Shown one piece after another: positions 6,369-8,057 of a stretch of 8,057 bases of DNA. How positions within the stretch are numbered: position 1 is the first letter of the stretch; each line of letters starts with the position of its first letter. Made by a program: the position numbers and the translations under genes. Below the pieces are notes generated by a model. That model was not told the DNA's origin. It made no database searches and saw only the letters and a program-made list of their open reading frames with translations. Origin of the DNA: Clostridia bacterium (GTDB taxonomy: Bacteria; Bacillota_A; Clostridia; Oscillospirales; CAG-382); assembly GCA_017615235.1 (NCBI GenBank), contig JAGAAM010000135.1, positions 1 through 8,057 of the forward strand. Direction: 5' to 3'.

Positions 6369-7274
6369 TTAAGTCAAATAATCGTATTTATATTCGTCGG
6401 TAAAATCCATTCCCGCGGGCTCGCTGACGCAATGCGCTTTGATAAGATTGCCGTATTCATCGTAACTGTTCTCATATATCAAACCATAAGTGTCAGACCC
6501 GTACGCGACCGTCTTCTTTTCAACAAAACCGTGTTCGTCGTACTCGTAAACGACTGAATAGTCGGCGTATGTTACTGAAAGAAGTTTTCCGTTTTGGTCT
6601 TCAACAGAGGTCGCGGTAAGCTTTCTTTCACCGTTGTCCAACACTTCGTACATATTAGTCGTGCGGTTCCCTTCAGAATCATAGATGAACTCGCCGAAAA
6701 CGATAGCGTTCCCGCCTTCATAACCGATTTCCGACGCGATCAATAATCCGTTTTCATCATAAGTGTTAACTTTCAAAACAACGTATCTTTCAATATCCGG
6801 ACCGCCTGCGATAGAGTCAACCGTGGTTTTCTCCACGGTGATATTTCCGTCCGCATTGTATTCATAAGTGGTTGTTGCGCTGTACTGAGCGGTATATGCT
6901 TCGACCTTCTCTGCCAGCAATCCGTTTTCGTAAACGAAATCCGTGACTGTCAAATCACCGTTTTTGTTTGCGCTTTGTCCGATCAACTGATTATTCCTGT
7001 CGTAAAAATACGTTGTATTCGTTGCGGCTCCGGTGATGTCGTAAACGGTAGATTCCGTAAGCCGGGCGGTAATTACCGGCTCAGGATCGATCGTAGAGGA
7101 TTCGTCCACGGGTTCTGCAGATACGACTTCAGAAATCGTTTCGGTTTCCGACACCGTTTCAGCGTCGCTTTTTACGTTCGAAGATGTCTCGCTGAAGTTA
7201 TTACCGTTGCTGCAAGCAGGCAGTATAATTATCAGCGACAATAGTAACACAATAGTAAATAAGCATTTTTTCAT
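6369..7274 (-). CDS. YD-repeat (RHS-like) lipoprotein
   Basis: This is a predicted surface lipoprotein of 301 residues. The signal ends in lipobox ILPAC, lipidating C21. Residues about 22-70 are a Ser/Thr/Glu/Val-rich low-complexity linker. From about 78 to 301 there are some eight degenerate copies of a YD-type unit: FYDRNNQLIG (90-99), FVYENGLLAEK (113-123), YEYNADGNI (137-145), NTYDENGLL (170-178), FIYDSEGNR (197-205), VEDQNGKLL (224-232), YEYDEHGFV (243-251) and NSYDEYGNL (269-277). Such repeats form beta-sheet shells in RHS/YD proteins. I chose the ATG at 7274; a TTG at 7286 overlaps the RHS-fragment stop but has AAGG too close to use. It lies directly after the RHS fragment and may be co-transcribed with it. 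No toxin domain is seen. Its function is unknown; a role in the RHS locus is inferred only from position and repeat type. Confidence 0.8.
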   Translation of the reverse strand: MKKCLFTIVLLLSLIIILPACSNGNNFSETSSNVKSDAETVSETETISEVVSAEPVDESSTIDPEPVITARLTESTVYDITGAATNTTYFYDRNNQLIGQSANKNGDLTVTDFVYENGLLAEKVEAYTAQYSATTTYEYNADGNITVEKTTVDSIAGGPDIERYVVLKVNTYDENGLLIASEIGYEGGNAIVFGEFIYDSEGNRTTNMYEVLDNGERKLTATSVEDQNGKLLSVTYADYSVVYEYDEHGFVEKKTVAYGSDTYGLIYENSYDEYGNLIKAHCVSEPAGMDFTDEYKYDYLT

Positions 7275-7275
7275 T

Positions 7276-7299
7276 TTATCAATCAAATCCTTATTGCAA
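7276..7299 (-). repeat. Direct repeat copy B at the 3' edge of the RHS fragment
   Basis: This 24-bp segment matches 7824-7847 at 21 of 24 positions in the same orientation. The inner 17 bp, TTATCAATCAAATCCTT on the plus strand (7276-7292), differs from the other copy by one base. It covers the stop codon of the RHS reading frame and ends two bases before the lipoprotein ATG. Confidence 0.75.
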
Positions 7300-7819
7300 C
7301 ATATTTTTGTTTTTTTTGAATATTGATCATCACTATAATATCCCCTTGCAGGTTTTTGACGTAGTAATACCTTGTGCCGTTGTAATCGAACGCGGTTACC
7401 CCTGATTCGTCGTAGAAGTAATTCAGGGTGTAGTTAGACGATCCCGTAACGGTTTCCTTAACTATCGTCGATCCGTCGAGAAGATACTTATGCGTAGTTG
7501 TCTCGCTTGTGACGTCGTCGAAGAAGGATTTTTGCGTTCTTAAACCGTCGTTGTTATACGAGTAGTCGATGAAATCTCCGCTGGAAAGAGATGCGTGCGT
7601 GAGTTTTCTGCCGTTCCAGGTCAACGACGAAATTCCGCGCCACTTTGTCGGATTGCCTATCGAATCGTAGGTGATCGCAGTGCCGTTGTAGTTGGTGAGC
7701 AGATCGCCCCAGCTGCCGGTAGAATAGCCGTAATTCGTTGCCGTATAGTTCGTAAGCGTGTACAAATGTCCCGTCGAAGCGGTCGAATACGGGTATTCTC
7801 GCTTTGACGTTATATTCTC
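7283..7819 (-). pseudogene. Orphan RHS/YD-repeat core fragment, truncated at both ends
   Basis: This open frame has 178 codons and no convincing start (only a TTG at 7765, without ribosome binding site). It begins right after TAA with ENITSKREYPYSTAS, which resembles the interior of clostridial RHS proteins, and continues with family text: SWGDLLTNYNGTAITYDSIGNP, split here as SWGDLLTNYNG and TAITYDSIGNP, then YNNDGLRTQKS, HKYLLDGSTIVKET, NYFYDESGVTAFDYNG and YYYVKNLQGDII. Homology fades at about 7325 and the frame ends in a lysine-rich tail, so the conserved tip (normally a Tyr/Asp-rich segment leading to GRF) and any toxin domain are missing. Full RHS proteins exceed 1000 residues. The fragment matches the orphan core pieces seen in RHS loci and is probably not translated by itself, though readthrough or reinitiation from the gene upstream cannot be excluded. 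Confidence 0.8.
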
Positions 7820-7823
7820 TTAG

Positions 7824-7847
7824 TTATCAGTCAAATCCTTCTTGCCA
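7824..7847 (-). repeat. Direct repeat copy A at the 5' edge of the RHS fragment
   Basis: This is the partner of 7276-7299, with inner 17 bp TTATCAGTCAAATCCTT (7824-7840). It covers the last codons and TGA stop of the acidic ORF and lies four bases before the first RHS codon. The copies are 548 bp apart and enclose exactly the RHS piece. Confidence 0.75.
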
Positions 7848-8057
7848 TTCTAATTGATTAATTGTCCATTCGTCAATATTAAATTCTTCATCCAAAGCAT
7901 TAATGAATCTTGGCTTCCATTCATCAAGGACGTTTTGAGCAAAGTCTAATGTTTCGCACACATCAAACACCAATTCCACATCCTCTAAACTGCTATTGCC
8001 TATATGAGAATAACTTGGTATATACACTTTGCTGCTATTTGCAGAAATGTCTAATAG
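7827..8057 (-). CDS. Acidic protein, C-terminal 76 residues (possible RHS immunity protein)
   Basis: The frame is open to the right edge, so the true start is outside; a GTG at 8027 is in frame but has no ribosome binding site and is probably an internal valine. I do not recognise a family. The visible 76 residues contain 17 Asp/Glu against 3 Lys/Arg and end in an aromatic-acidic tail (DEWTINQLEWQEGFD). The DNA is about 35% GC by hand count, far below the neighbouring RHS fragment. A small, strongly acidic, AT-rich gene sitting directly before an orphan RHS core piece is the usual picture of an immunity gene of a contact-dependent RHS toxin, which would neutralise a basic nuclease-type domain. 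That role is inferred from context; another accessory protein is possible. Confidence 0.6.
   Translation of the reverse strand, partial: LLDISANSSKVYIPSYSHIGNSSLEDVELVFDVCETLDFAQNVLDEWKPRFINALDEEFNIDEWTINQLEWQEGFD

Noticed and set aside
7272..7286. TTG at 7286 as the start of the YD-repeat lipoprotein
   Set aside because: The AAGG motif would be only about two bases from the TTG, and the ATG at 7274 gives a typical lipoprotein signal starting MKKCLF.
7276..7847. The direct repeats as target-site duplications of an insertion sequence
   Set aside because: There are no terminal inverted repeats or transposase between them, and 24 bp with three mismatches is unlike a recent target-site duplication.

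Overview
The window looks like a chromosomal segment from a Firmicutes bacterium, probably a Clostridia-type gut or rumen lineage. The evidence is two promoters matching the consensus TTGACA-N17-TATAAT exactly, strong GGAGG-type ribosome binding sites, Gram-positive-style lipoproteins, a Fur-family regulator leading a metal ABC operon, and an RHS family of the kind seen in Clostridia. The organism is inferred from style and not from a marker gene. No rRNA, tRNA, CRISPR array or transposase was seen.

Region 1 (1-2504, minus strand) is a metal-uptake operon. It is read from a consensus promoter in the order Fur-family repressor, metal-binding lipoprotein, ATPase, membrane permease; the permease runs off the left edge. 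The genes are 13 nt, 13 nt and -1 nt apart, so this is one transcription unit that the first gene probably controls according to metal supply. The substrate-binding protein is unusual: its inter-domain loop is very acidic and the third histidine ligand is replaced.

Region 2 (2526-3920, minus strand) is a two-gene unit: a small lipoprotein of unknown role, then a SAM-dependent methyltransferase. It has its own consensus promoter and a strong terminator that separates it from the metal operon.

Region 3 (3935-5634) is a lone plus-strand GH13 alpha-glucosidase, probably alpha-1,6-specific. Its promoter lies back-to-back with that of region 2. A perfect palindromic terminator ends it and also serves the convergent GNAT acetyltransferase gene (5648-6118, minus strand).

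Region 4 (about 6119-8057, minus strand) is the accessory part and the most interesting. In transcription order it holds: the 3' end of a very acidic, AT-rich ORF that resembles the immunity genes found beside polymorphic toxins; an orphan piece of RHS/YD-repeat core (7283-7819) that starts abruptly after a stop codon and ends before the usual RHS tip; a lipoprotein built from about eight degenerate YD-like repeats; and an AT-rich stretch with a doubtful 45-codon ORF. The RHS piece lies between two near-identical 24-bp direct repeats (21 of 24 identical). Base composition changes sharply: the 3' ORF end is about 35% GC, the RHS piece about 50% in a sampled line. This is what the edge of an RHS toxin/immunity locus remodelled by recombination would look like. 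The full-length RHS gene, if there is one, should lie beyond the right edge.
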